Notes under the pieces: generated by a model
The model's input: the letters and a program-made list of their open reading frames with translations, nothing else
What the model was told of the DNA's origin: nothing
Database searches by the model: none
Assembly (NCBI RefSeq): GCF_900113875.1
Contig: NZ_FORA01000004.1
Coordinates: 124,001-188,000 of the forward strand
Source: Jannaschia pohangensis
GTDB taxonomy: Bacteria > Pseudomonadota > Alphaproteobacteria > Rhodobacterales > Rhodobacteraceae
Length of the DNA: 64,000 nt
Direction: 5' to 3'
In this document: piece by piece, positions 56,926-64,000 of the stretch
Position numbering within the stretch: the stretch's first letter is position 1
Layout: the number at the start of each line of letters is the position of its first letter
Translations under genes and position numbers: made by a program

Positions 56926-58293
56926 ATGACGCGCATTCTTCTTCGGCTGTTTCTGACGCTGGCACTTCTGTTTCCCCTGCCGCTTGCGGCACAGGACGCG
57001 GCACAGCCGTCGGGCACCATCTCGACCACGCAGGACGCGGGCGGGGACCGGGCGATCCAGCGTCGGATCGAGGCGATCATCGGCGAACTGGACGGCTACG
57101 ATGATGTGACGGTCACGGTCAACGAAGGCATTGTCACCTTCGAGGGCGAGGTTCTGGATGCCGAGACGATTCCGCGTCTGGATGTGCTGGCCGCGCGGGT
57201 CGAGGATGTCGTGGCCATCGAGAACCGGGTGATCGAGAGCACGGATGTTCGTCAGCGTCTGAACCCGGTGGCCGAACGGTTCCGCACGCGGGCGACGCAG
57301 TTCATCAACTATCTGCCTCTGCTGGCCGTGGCCGTCATGGCCGGTGTTCTGGTGATGTTTCTGGGTGTGATCATCGCGCGGTGGGAACGGCCCTGGCGCA
57401 GGCTGGCCCCGAACCCGTTCATCGCCGACATCTATCGCACGATCCTGCGGCTGGTCTTTGTGGTGGCGGGCGTCGTGGTGGCGCTGGATATCCTGAATGC
57501 GACGGCCTTGTTGTCGACCCTTCTGGGCGCGGCGGGGATCGTCGGTCTGGCCGTGGGTTTCGCTGTGCGCGACACGGTCGAGAATTTCATCGCCTCGGTC
57601 ATGCTGTCCCTTCGCCAGCCGTTCCGGCCAAATGACGTGGTCGACATCGAAGGCTCCACCGGGTCGGTGATCCGCCTGACCAGCCGCGCCACGATCCTGC
57701 TGGACCCGGACGGCAACCATGTGCGCCTGCCCAACAGTTTCGTCTTCAAGGCGAAGATCATCAACTTCACCCGCAACGATGAGCGTCGGTTCGGCTTTGT
57801 TCTGGGCATCGATCCGAACGACGATCTGACCGAGGCCAAGCGCATCGGGCTGGAGACTTTGACGGCGCTCGATTTCGTGCTGTCGGAGCCTGCGCCGCAG
57901 GTCTGGGTCGCGGAGTCGGGCGACAGCACGGTGACGATGGAGTTCTATGGCTGGGTGAACCAGCGGACGACGGCCTTTGCCCAGGCGCGGGGCGAGGCGT
58001 TGCGCCTGGTGATGGCGGCCTTGACCCGGGCGGGCATCGGCCTGCCGGAGCCGAGCTATCGCCTGAACCTGGTGGGCGGCGGATTGCCCGTGCTGGACCT
58101 GCCCGACCAGAAGGGGCGCAGCGGCGAGATCACCGTGACCGAGGCCGAACCCGCGCCGCCGCCGCCAGCCGAAGTCGCGCCGCCGGTGGCCGAGGATGTG
58201 GCCGCCGACCAGACCATCGCCAAGATGGTCGATGCCGAGCGTCGCGCGGAAGGCGAGGACGACCTGTTGAACACGACCGCCCCGCGTGAGTGA
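56926..58293 (+). CDS. BON-domain mechanosensitive channel (MscS family)
   Basis: Small-conductance mechanosensitive channel fused to a BON domain. A signal peptide (MTRILLRLFLTLALLFPLPLAAQ) is followed by a BON domain at about residues 42-105 (VTVTVNEGIVTFEGEV), then membrane helices and the MscS pore helix (LSTLLGAAGIVGLAVGFAVRD), then the beta domain (FRPNDVVDIEGSTGSVIRL). 455 residues with a charged tail. The start lies after the pgm stop; the stop is overlapped by the next gene. Confidence 0.88.
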   Translation: MTRILLRLFLTLALLFPLPLAAQDAAQPSGTISTTQDAGGDRAIQRRIEAIIGELDGYDDVTVTVNEGIVTFEGEVLDAETIPRLDVLAARVEDVVAIENRVIESTDVRQRLNPVAERFRTRATQFINYLPLLAVAVMAGVLVMFLGVIIARWERPWRRLAPNPFIADIYRTILRLVFVVAGVVVALDILNATALLSTLLGAAGIVGLAVGFAVRDTVENFIASVMLSLRQPFRPNDVVDIEGSTGSVIRLTSRATILLDPDGNHVRLPNSFVFKAKIINFTRNDERRFGFVLGIDPNDDLTEAKRIGLETLTALDFVLSEPAPQVWVAESGDSTVTMEFYGWVNQRTTAFAQARGEALRLVMAALTRAGIGLPEPSYRLNLVGGGLPVLDLPDQKGRSGEITVTEAEPAPPPPAEVAPPVAEDVAADQTIAKMVDAERRAEGEDDLLNTTAPRE

Positions 58294-59062
58294 GCGGCCC
58301 GTCATCTGCCAGAGCCACCTGCCGCACACGCCCTGGGACGATCCGGCCCTGTCACGGATGCCGGGAATGCGCCCGGTCGAGGGGCCGTGGATCGTCGTCG
58401 ATGACGCCTACGCCGCGCAGATGGCGGAGCGTGCGCGGCTGATGCGCGATCACCGCGCGGTGGTTCTGGCGCAGATGCCGGGGGCCGAGGAGGCGATGGC
58501 GGAATTGCTGGGCGCGGTGCTCGGGGCGCTGGCGGCCGGGTTTCGGCGGGAGGGCGATCGCGTGACCTGCCCCGATGGTCGGACGGTCTGGGTCGCGGGG
58601 CCTCCGTTCGAGGTGATCAACGGGCTGTTGCAGGAGGATATCCTGCTGCTCGATCGGCCCGAGGGGGCGGCTGAACATGTTCTGATCGCGGGGCTCTTGT
58701 GTTTTCCCGCCTATTGGACGTTGGCGGAAAAGATCGGTCGCCCCTTGGGTCGCATCCACGCGCCGGTGCCGGAATATGACGCGCAGATCGCCGGGAAGGT
58801 GCAGCGGTTGTTCGACCGGGTGCCGGTGGGGCGCACCCTTTGGCGGGCCAATGTCCTGCCGCACCGGGAGGCGGTGCTGCATCGCCCGAAGTCCGAAACA
58901 GCGCCGCGCGTGCCGCGCGTGCCGGTGCGCTATATTCGGTCAGAGCGGCAGACCGTTTTCCGGCTACCCGTGACGGGGGTCATGGTTTTCGCGGTGCATA
59001 CCTGGATCGTGCCGGTCGATGCGCTCAGCCCTGAACAGCGGGCGACCTGTCCCGGCCTGTGA
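58286..59062 (+). CDS. DUF3445 protein (heme-dependent oxidative N-demethylase type)
   Basis: Member of PF11927, whose studied members use heme for oxidative N-demethylation of methylated amines. The family core is visible in PHTPWDDPALSRMPGMRPV and, later, AEKIGRPLGRIHAPVP with WRANVLPH. 258 residues. A GTG start overlaps the end of the mechanosensitive channel gene by 8 bases. No other amine-oxidation gene is adjacent, so its substrate is open. The last 38 bases overlap the convergent MFS gene. Confidence 0.8.
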   Translation: MSERPVICQSHLPHTPWDDPALSRMPGMRPVEGPWIVVDDAYAAQMAERARLMRDHRAVVLAQMPGAEEAMAELLGAVLGALAAGFRREGDRVTCPDGRTVWVAGPPFEVINGLLQEDILLLDRPEGAAEHVLIAGLLCFPAYWTLAEKIGRPLGRIHAPVPEYDAQIAGKVQRLFDRVPVGRTLWRANVLPHREAVLHRPKSETAPRVPRVPVRYIRSERQTVFRLPVTGVMVFAVHTWIVPVDALSPEQRATCPGL

Positions 59063-60158
59063 GGGCCTCGACCGCGATGGTGGCCGCCAGGACCGCGCCG
59101 ATCACGGCGCAGAGGGACAGGCCGCCCAGGTCGAAGGCGGTGCGCAGACCCGCTGCGCCAAGAACGACCGCCAGATAGGTGATCGCCGAATTGAGGCCCA
59201 GAACGGCGCCGCGCTGCGCCCCGGCGACCGTGGTCAGCCGCCCGACCAGAAGGCCCAGGCCCAGATGGTTGGCGAGGCCCCAGGCGAAGAAGGCCAGCGT
59301 CAGCCCGGTCAGCGTTCCGCCCAAGGTCGCGATGGCCACCAGCGACGCGGCGACGCCCGCAAAGACGAAGGGGGCCGCCCCACCATAGCCGCGCCGGTCG
59401 AGCCAGGGGTCGAACCGTCCGGCCAGGCCGAACCCGATGCCATAGGCGAGGACGGGGATCGCGCCTTGCAGGGTGCTGAGGCCGAGGCGGTCGAGATGCG
59501 CGCCCAGAAAGCTGTAGGTGCCATAGAAAGCCACCATCATCGCCAGTTGCAGCAGGAGGCCGCGCGCGACGCCGGGCCGGGGCAGGGCGGCCCATGGCAG
59601 GGTGATCCGGTCGGCCCTCGTGTCGGGCAAGCCCCGCCCGGCGATGGCCAGCAGCAAGGCCGCCGTCGCCGTGAGGCCAAAGACCGCGCGCCAGTTCAGG
59701 AGATCCGCCAGAATGGCCGAGGTGGTCACCCCGAAGACCAGCGCCAGCGTCCAGCCGGTCAGGACCCGCCCGAGGGCTGCGGCCGCCCGGCCCGGCGGGG
59801 CCACTTCGGCCGCCAGAGCATAGGCGGCAGGCAAGGCGACACCCGAGGCGAGGCCCGCCCCGGCCTGCGCCGCCAGAAGCCAGCCGAAGTCCGGCGCCAG
59901 TCCCGATGCGGCCAAGGCAACGGAAAGCACCAGCAGGGCCAGGCGCATCATCCGCCCCGCGCCGATCCGATCGATCAGCGGGGCGAGGAACAGCGCCGAG
60001 ACCGCCGTCGCCACGCCGAAGGCCGCCGCCGCTTGCATAACGTCGGCGGGCGCCTGGCCAAGGTCTTGCCCGACCGCCGCCGAAACCGGGGCCAGCACCA
60101 GGGAGTTCGCGCCGACGACGCCTACTGCGGCCATCAGCAGGTTCAGGTTCCGGTTCAT
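59025..60158 (-). CDS. MFS transporter
   Basis: Major facilitator transporter of 377 residues with about twelve hydrophobic segments. The start MNRNLNLLMAAVGVVGANSL begins the first helix, and the loop between helices 2 and 3 (PLIDRIGAGRMMRL) fits the MFS motif. Substrate unknown. It is divergent from the Lrp-type regulator across 68 bases, so the regulator probably controls it. Confidence 0.85.
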   Translation of the reverse strand: MNRNLNLLMAAVGVVGANSLVLAPVSAAVGQDLGQAPADVMQAAAAFGVATAVSALFLAPLIDRIGAGRMMRLALLVLSVALAASGLAPDFGWLLAAQAGAGLASGVALPAAYALAAEVAPPGRAAAALGRVLTGWTLALVFGVTTSAILADLLNWRAVFGLTATAALLLAIAGRGLPDTRADRITLPWAALPRPGVARGLLLQLAMMVAFYGTYSFLGAHLDRLGLSTLQGAIPVLAYGIGFGLAGRFDPWLDRRGYGGAAPFVFAGVAASLVAIATLGGTLTGLTLAFFAWGLANHLGLGLLVGRLTTVAGAQRGAVLGLNSAITYLAVVLGAAGLRTAFDLGGLSLCAVIGAVLAATIAVEALTGRDRSPAVQG

Positions 60159-60187
60159 TGCCCCATCCTTGATGATTGATCGGACCA

Positions 60188-60205
60188 GGACGTATTTGGA
60201 CGTAT
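60188..60205. promoter_or_regulatory. Tandem GGACGTAT pair between MFS and Lrp-type genes
   Basis: GGACGTAT occurs at 60188-60195 and 60198-60205, two exact copies one helical turn apart, in the 68-base divergent gap. It is a good candidate operator for the adjacent regulator; binding is inference. Confidence 0.5.
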
Positions 60206-60226
60206 GACATTCGGAAAGGAAAACCG

Positions 60227-60763
60227 ATGGGCGACATGCCAGAAACCAACACTGTTCGGCAGGACAGGGCCATGCTCCGGGGTCTGGACGCCCTTGACCG
60301 AAAAATCTCCGGTGAGTTGGCGCGGGATGCGACGCTATCCTATGCCGATCTGTCGGCGCGGGTCGGGCTGTCGGCGGCGGCCGTGCATGAACGGGTGCGC
60401 CGCCTGCGCGCGTCGGGTGCGATTCGGGGGACGACCGCCGATCTGGACGGTGTGGCCCTGGGCAAACCGCTTCTGGCCTTCGTGCATGTGGACAGCGTCG
60501 GCTGGGGCAAGACCAGCGGGTTGATGGAGCTTGGGGCACTGCCCGAGGTGGAAGAGATCCATTCGGCCACCGGCGATACGTGTCTGATCCTGAAGGTGCG
60601 GGTGGCATCCGCCCATGCGCTGGAGGGATTGCTGTCGCGCATCTATGACGTCGAGGGGGTGCGGGGGACCCGGACCTATATCGCGCTGTCGACCTATCTG
60701 GAGCGCGGTGTGCAGGCCGAGGTGACCGAGGCGCTGGCGCAGGGTGATTACATTCGCCGCTAG
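60227..60763 (+). CDS. Lrp/AsnC family transcriptional regulator
   Basis: DNA-binding regulator with an N-terminal helix-turn-helix (TLSYADLSARVGLSAAAVHERVRRL) and a C-terminal ligand-binding RAM domain. 178 residues from MGDMPETN, which has AAAGGAAAA upstream. It is divergent from the MFS transporter, and a repeated GGACGTAT lies in between, so auto- and cross-regulation are likely. Effector unknown. The stop overlaps the convergent dcd gene by 4 bases. Confidence 0.9.
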   Translation: MGDMPETNTVRQDRAMLRGLDALDRKISGELARDATLSYADLSARVGLSAAAVHERVRRLRASGAIRGTTADLDGVALGKPLLAFVHVDSVGWGKTSGLMELGALPEVEEIHSATGDTCLILKVRVASAHALEGLLSRIYDVEGVRGTRTYIALSTYLERGVQAEVTEALAQGDYIRR

Positions 60764-61830
60764 GGCGCGGCGAAATGCTTGGAGAGTTTCAGGCCCTGAC
60801 CCTGATAGTTGGACGCGATGCCCTGGCCGTAAAGTTGCGCCGGCACTTCGGACATCGCCTCATAGACCAGCCGACCCACGACCTGTCCGTGTTCCAGCAC
60901 GAAAGGCGCCTCGTGGCAGCGCACTTCGAGCACGCCGCGCGCGGGTGTTCCGTGGCCAAAGCCCGGATCGAAGAAGCCCGCGTAATGCACCCGGAATTCG
61001 CCCACCATTGCAAGGTAGGGGGCCATTTCGGCGGCATGGGTCGGGGGGATCGTCACGGCCTCCCGGCTGACCAGGATGTAGAACGCGCCGGGGTCGAGGA
61101 TGGTGCTGCGCCGGTCGGTGCGGATCGCTTCCCAGAAATCGGCGGGGTCGTAGTGGCCGAGACGGTCGAGGTCGATGACGCCGGTGTGCGGCTTGGCGCG
61201 CCAGCCGACAAGGTCGCCGGGGCCGGGTTCCAGGTCGACGCTGAACCCCAGTCCGTCGTCGATGACGGGCGTGCCGTCGACCAGCGGGGTCTGGGCGTGG
61301 AGAGCGCGCAGGGCGTCGTCGTCCAGCACGGCCTCTCCGGCGCGAAAGCGGATCTGGTTCAGGCGCATGCCGGGGCGGACCAGTACGCTGAAACTGCGGG
61401 GGCAGATTTCTGCAAAGAGCGGGCCATCGTAGCCGAGCGGGATGCGGTCAAATTCGACGCCGCCGTCGGTGACCGTGCGCGTCAGCAGGTCGAGCCGACC
61501 GGTCGAGGATTTCGCGTTGGCCACCGCAGAGACACCGTCGGGCAGGGTCAGGCGTTCCTGCAGGGGGACAAGGTAGACACAGCCCTTTTCCAGCACGGCC
61601 CCGCCCGACAAATCGACGCGGTGCATCTCGAACTCGGGCAGGCGGGCTTCGAGGCTGCGCCCGGCACCCGGCAGGAACGAGGCGCGCACGCGGTAGGCGA
61701 CATCGCCCAGACGCAGGTCCAGACTGGCCGGCTGGATCTGGCCCGGGGCGAATGCGGGGGCGGTGATCGCCCCCGTCGCGGCAAGGGTCTCGATCTGCTG
61801 GCTGGCGAGGACGCCGGTCGGATAGGTCAT
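60760..61830 (-). CDS. dcd: 2'-deoxycytidine 5'-triphosphate deaminase, double-length type
   Basis: Deaminates dCTP to dUTP for dTTP synthesis. At 356 residues it is nearly twice the usual Dcd (about 190) and has two trimeric dUTPase/Dcd-like halves: ANAKSSTGRLDLLTR and GVEFDRIPLGYDGPLFAEI in the first, GVLEVRCHEAPFVLEHGQVVG in the second. Long forms of this type are known in alphaproteobacteria. The symbol dcd is by family; activity on dCTP is inferred. Confidence 0.82.
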   Translation of the reverse strand: MTYPTGVLASQQIETLAATGAITAPAFAPGQIQPASLDLRLGDVAYRVRASFLPGAGRSLEARLPEFEMHRVDLSGGAVLEKGCVYLVPLQERLTLPDGVSAVANAKSSTGRLDLLTRTVTDGGVEFDRIPLGYDGPLFAEICPRSFSVLVRPGMRLNQIRFRAGEAVLDDDALRALHAQTPLVDGTPVIDDGLGFSVDLEPGPGDLVGWRAKPHTGVIDLDRLGHYDPADFWEAIRTDRRSTILDPGAFYILVSREAVTIPPTHAAEMAPYLAMVGEFRVHYAGFFDPGFGHGTPARGVLEVRCHEAPFVLEHGQVVGRLVYEAMSEVPAQLYGQGIASNYQGQGLKLSKHFAAP

Positions 61831-61853
61831 GCGGACCCCTTTGGTCGAACGCG

Positions 61854-61884
61854 AAACGCCTCACCCCGGTGGGGGCGAGGCGTT
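61854..61884 (-). terminator. Stem-loop after tRNA-Pro
   Basis: On the minus strand AACGCCTCGCCCC pairs with GGGGTGAGGCGTT (one G-T pair) around CACC, then TTTCGCG follows. It lies 8 bases beyond the tRNA 3' end and before the dcd start. Confidence 0.7.
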
Positions 61885-61891
61885 GCGATGT

Positions 61892-61968
61892 TGGTCGGGC
61901 TAGCAGGACTCGAACCTGCGACCTTCCGTCCCCCAGACGGACGCGCTACCAGGCTGCGCCATAGCCCG
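61892..61968 (-). tRNA. tRNA-Pro(GGG)
   Basis: 77 bases with CCA encoded. Acceptor arms CGGGCTA and TAGCCCG pair perfectly, followed by A-CCA. The anticodon stem TCCGT/ACGGA encloses CTGGGGG, giving anticodon GGG, and the T arm contains GGTTCGAGTCC. A stem-loop follows. Confidence 0.96.
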
Positions 61969-62029
61969 ACGTGAAGCCCTACATACGGCTTTCGCGTGGG
62001 GGTGCAAGCCGAAAGAACCGCGTTTCGGG

Positions 62030-62806
62030 TCAGCGGTTCGGCCCCGTGTCCATCTCTGCCTCGACCTCTTCGATCAGGCCGCGCAGCTTGCGGATGATCC
62101 GGCGCAGACGGCGTTGTTCGAGGGGGCCGAGGGAGATCGTGGCCTGCGCCTGGGTGATGGCCGCCGACAGGGTGGTGGGCTCGGCGGCGGGTCCGGGTTC
62201 GGGCGTGGGAAACGTGGCCGGGGGCGGCACATCGACCGGGGCCTCGGCGGTTTCGGTTGCGACGTCGGGCTGGGCAGGGGCCGCCGGTTCCTCGATCGGG
62301 CCATCGTCGGGCTGCGGCGGTGCGGGCTCGTCGACCTGTGGCGGCGATTCCCCGGTATCGACGGGCGCGTCCGGTTGTGCGGGCATCGCGTCGGGCGCGG
62401 TATCGTCGCCCTCGGGCGTGATCCTGGTGCGATTGTCGAAGGGCACGATCTTGGCCCCTTCGGCGTCGTCGCCCGCGCGGATCACCCGGCGGGTGCGCGC
62501 CGGGGGTGTTTCCGGCACGTCGAGGTCCGGCGACAGGCGCATCACGGCGTCGGCGCCCTCCTCCTCGATCTTCTGGCTGACGCCCCGGATCGGCAGGCCC
62601 TGATCGTGCAGCATGACCTTGATGCCGCCCAGAAGGCGCATGTCCTCAGGGCGGTAATAGCGTCGACCGCCCGCGCCCTTGACCGGCGCGATCTGGTCGA
62701 TCTTGGACTCCCAGAAGCGCAGGACATGCGTGCGCACGCCCAGCCAATCCGCGACTTCGCTGATGGTGCGAAACGCGCCGTCCGATTTTTCGGGAGGTTG
62801 CGCCAA
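62030..62806 (-). CDS. MerR-type regulator with long acidic tail
   Basis: DNA-binding protein of 258 residues. The N-terminal MerR helix-turn-helix ([20 protein letters not shown]) and wing ([20 protein letters not shown]) are clear, and the rest is a Pro/Ala/acidic disordered tail ending in a short helical part ([15 protein letters not shown]). There is no cysteine ligand-binding segment. It lies 3 bases after ihfA on the same strand, the usual alphaproteobacterial order; target genes unknown. Confidence 0.88.
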   Translation of the reverse strand: MAQPPEKSDGAFRTISEVADWLGVRTHVLRFWESKIDQIAPVKGAGGRRYYRPEDMRLLGGIKVMLHDQGLPIRGVSQKIEEEGADAVMRLSPDLDVPETPPARTRRVIRAGDDAEGAKIVPFDNRTRITPEGDDTAPDAMPAQPDAPVDTGESPPQVDEPAPPQPDDGPIEEPAAPAQPDVATETAEAPVDVPPPATFPTPEPGPAAEPTTLSAAITQAQATISLGPLEQRRLRRIIRKLRGLIEEVEAEMDTGPNR

Positions 62807-62809
62807 GTC

Positions 62810-63121
62810 TTAGCCCTTCTTCGCGGCGTTCCCGGCGGCCACGCGATCTTTCATGAGATGCGACGGGCGGAACGTCAGAACCCGGCGCGGCGGGATCGGA
62901 GCCTCTTCGCCGGTTTTGGGGTTGCGGCCCACGCGGGCGGTCTTGTCACGGGTCGAGAAGGTGCCGAAGCCCGAGACCTTGACCTGCTCGCCGGCGACGA
63001 GCGCGTCGGACATGTGCTGCAGCACCGAGGCCACCAATGTCGAGCTTTCGTTCCGGCTGAGCCCGACGCTGCGGAAGACCGCCTCGCTCAGGTCCATGCG
63101 TGTGAGTGTCTTGTCTGCCAT
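62810..63121 (-). CDS. ihfA: Integration host factor alpha subunit
   Basis: DNA-bending protein that works as a dimer with IHF-beta. The 103-residue product has the HU/IHF fold signature [20 protein letters not shown] and the DNA-arm [13 protein letters not shown]. The start [11 protein letters not shown] is the usual one. Upstream on the same strand is fabH, which is often a neighbour of ihfA. Confidence 0.95.
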   Translation of the reverse strand: MADKTLTRMDLSEAVFRSVGLSRNESSTLVASVLQHMSDALVAGEQVKVSGFGTFSTRDKTARVGRNPKTGEEAPIPPRRVLTFRPSHLMKDRVAAGNAAKKG

Positions 63122-63297
63122 GTCCGCCCCCGTTGATGTTCGATCCAGCGTCAAAGGCGTCCTCCCCCCTTCGACCTGACCAACCTTTGCGGGCCCGGCG
63201 AAAACAAGTCAACATGAAGGGGTTGCAGGGCATAGTTCACGCGAAACCACGCCGTTGCGAATTCTCGGCGGTTTTATATTCGGAACAACGGGTTAGG

Positions 63298-64000
63298 TTA
63301 CCATCTTAAGGCAACGGCACCCCAGGCCAGGCCGCCGCCGATGGCTTCGGTCACGACAAGCTCGCCCTGCGACAGGTCGCCGCGGGCCGATGCGACCGAC
63401 ATGGCGAGGGGAATCGATGCGGCAGAGGTGTTGCCATGGTCCGCCACAGTGACCACGACGCGGTCCATGGGCAGGCCAAGTTTCTGGGCGGTGCGGGTGA
63501 TGATGCGGATGTTGGCCTGATGCGGCACGACCCGGTCGACGTCTGCGATGGCGACGCCCGCCTTTTCCAGAACGTCGAGCGTGGATTTGGCAAGCTTTTC
63601 GACCGCGTGGCGGAAGACTTCCTTGCCCGCCATCATCAGGTGGCCGGTGGTCTGGCTGGAGGAGACGCCGCCCGAGACCTGGAGGATGTCGCGGAACCGC
63701 CCGTCCGAATGCAGGTCGGTGGCGAGGATGCCGCGATCGGCGCTGGTCCCCTGACCCTCGGCCGCCTCAAGGATGAGGGCTCCGGCCCCGTCGCCAAACA
63801 GGACGCAGGTCGTGCGGTCTTCCCAGTTCATGATCCGGCTGAACGTCTCGGCCCCGATGACCATGACGCGCGTCGCCTGACCCGAGCGGATCAGCGCGTC
63901 GGCGTTGGAAAGCGCATAGACGAAGCCCGCGCAGACGGCCTGCACGTCGAAGGCAAAGCCGCGGGTCATGCCAAGGCCCGCCTGCACGATGGTCGCGGTC
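63298..64000 (-). CDS. fabH: 3-oxoacyl-ACP synthase III (5' end cut off by window)
   Basis: Condensing enzyme that starts fatty acid synthesis from acetyl-CoA and malonyl-ACP. The active cysteine is in VQAVCAGFVYAL, the histidine in VVPHQANIR, and the asparagine in HGNTSAASIPLAM, the full catalytic triad. The frame is open to the right edge, so roughly the N-terminal third is missing. The 175-base gap before ihfA probably holds the ihfA promoter. Confidence 0.95.
   Translation of the reverse strand, partial: TATIVQAGLGMTRGFAFDVQAVCAGFVYALSNADALIRSGQATRVMVIGAETFSRIMNWEDRTTCVLFGDGAGALILEAAEGQGTSADRGILATDLHSDGRFRDILQVSGGVSSSQTTGHLMMAGKEVFRHAVEKLAKSTLDVLEKAGVAIADVDRVVPHQANIRIITRTAQKLGLPMDRVVVTVADHGNTSAASIPLAMSVASARGDLSQGELVVTEAIGGGLAWGAVALRW

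Noticed and set aside
61892..61968. tRNA-Pro as an integration site for a mobile element
   Set aside because: No integrase, no duplicated tRNA 3' end and no foreign genes beside it; the neighbours are ordinary.

Overview
The window is one contiguous piece of a high-GC alphaproteobacterial chromosome, most probably a marine member of the Rhodobacterales (roseobacter group). The evidence is gene content and order. The division block ddl-ftsQ-ftsA-ftsZ-lpxC-bamD-recN, the outer-membrane block lptF-lptG-lptD-surA-pdxA-rsmA, the block dgt-argS-SPOR-nagZ-scpA-scpB, and the pair ihfA-merR are all arranged as in that order. A DddL-type DMSP lyase and an NhaA antiporter point to a marine habitat. Many genes overlap by 4 bases (ATGA or GTGA) or 8 bases, so most of the window is tightly packed, translationally coupled operons. 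I see no insertion sequence, integrase, CRISPR array or rRNA; one tRNA gene, tRNA-Pro(GGG), is present.

Layout. 1-8.6 kb: cell wall and division genes, lipid A (lpxC), BAM complex (bamD) and recN. 8.6-15.9 kb: mgtE, guanine deaminase, purB, prfA and prmC, with three tiny secreted cysteine proteins between them. 16-24.2 kb: a Q/N-rich DUF4167 protein and the LPS-transport and outer-membrane-protein folding operon on the minus strand. 24.3-31.8 kb: pepA-holC, an aspartic protease, marC, an ABC-F ATPase, ndk, a MATE pump and erpA. 31.8-34.3 kb: an accessory three-gene cassette that looks like a type VI secretion adaptor (DUF4123), a cysteine amidase effector and a membrane-anchored immunity candidate. 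34.4-43.2 kb: dgt, argS, SPOR protein, nagZ and scpAB, then a TVP38-family protein and a DUF2478 protein. 43.3-47.1 kb: the 5-oxoprolinase operon pxpB-pxpC-pxpA, an SseB-like protein and a family-4-like uracil-DNA glycosylase. 47.1-48.5 kb: a gene-free stretch built of two degenerate tandem arrays with 17-bp and 14-bp units. 48.5-51.5 kb: dddL, then groES-groEL behind a CIRCE operator. 51.6-60.8 kb: nhaA, capsule-type export genes (kpsT- and kpsE-like), a phosphomannomutase, a BON-MscS channel, a DUF3445 protein, an MFS transporter and an Lrp-type regulator. 60.8-64 kb: a double-length dCTP deaminase, tRNA-Pro, a MerR-type regulator, ihfA and the 3' part of fabH.

The two stretches that best repay a second look are the secretion-type cassette inserted between erpA and dgt, and the pair of short-period tandem arrays beside dddL. 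The array periods (17 and 14) are not multiples of three, so the long reading frames across them are by-products and not genes. A 12-base exact match (plus a nearby AAAA) between the ftsZ leader and the erpA/cassette divergent promoter region is a third, smaller point of interest.
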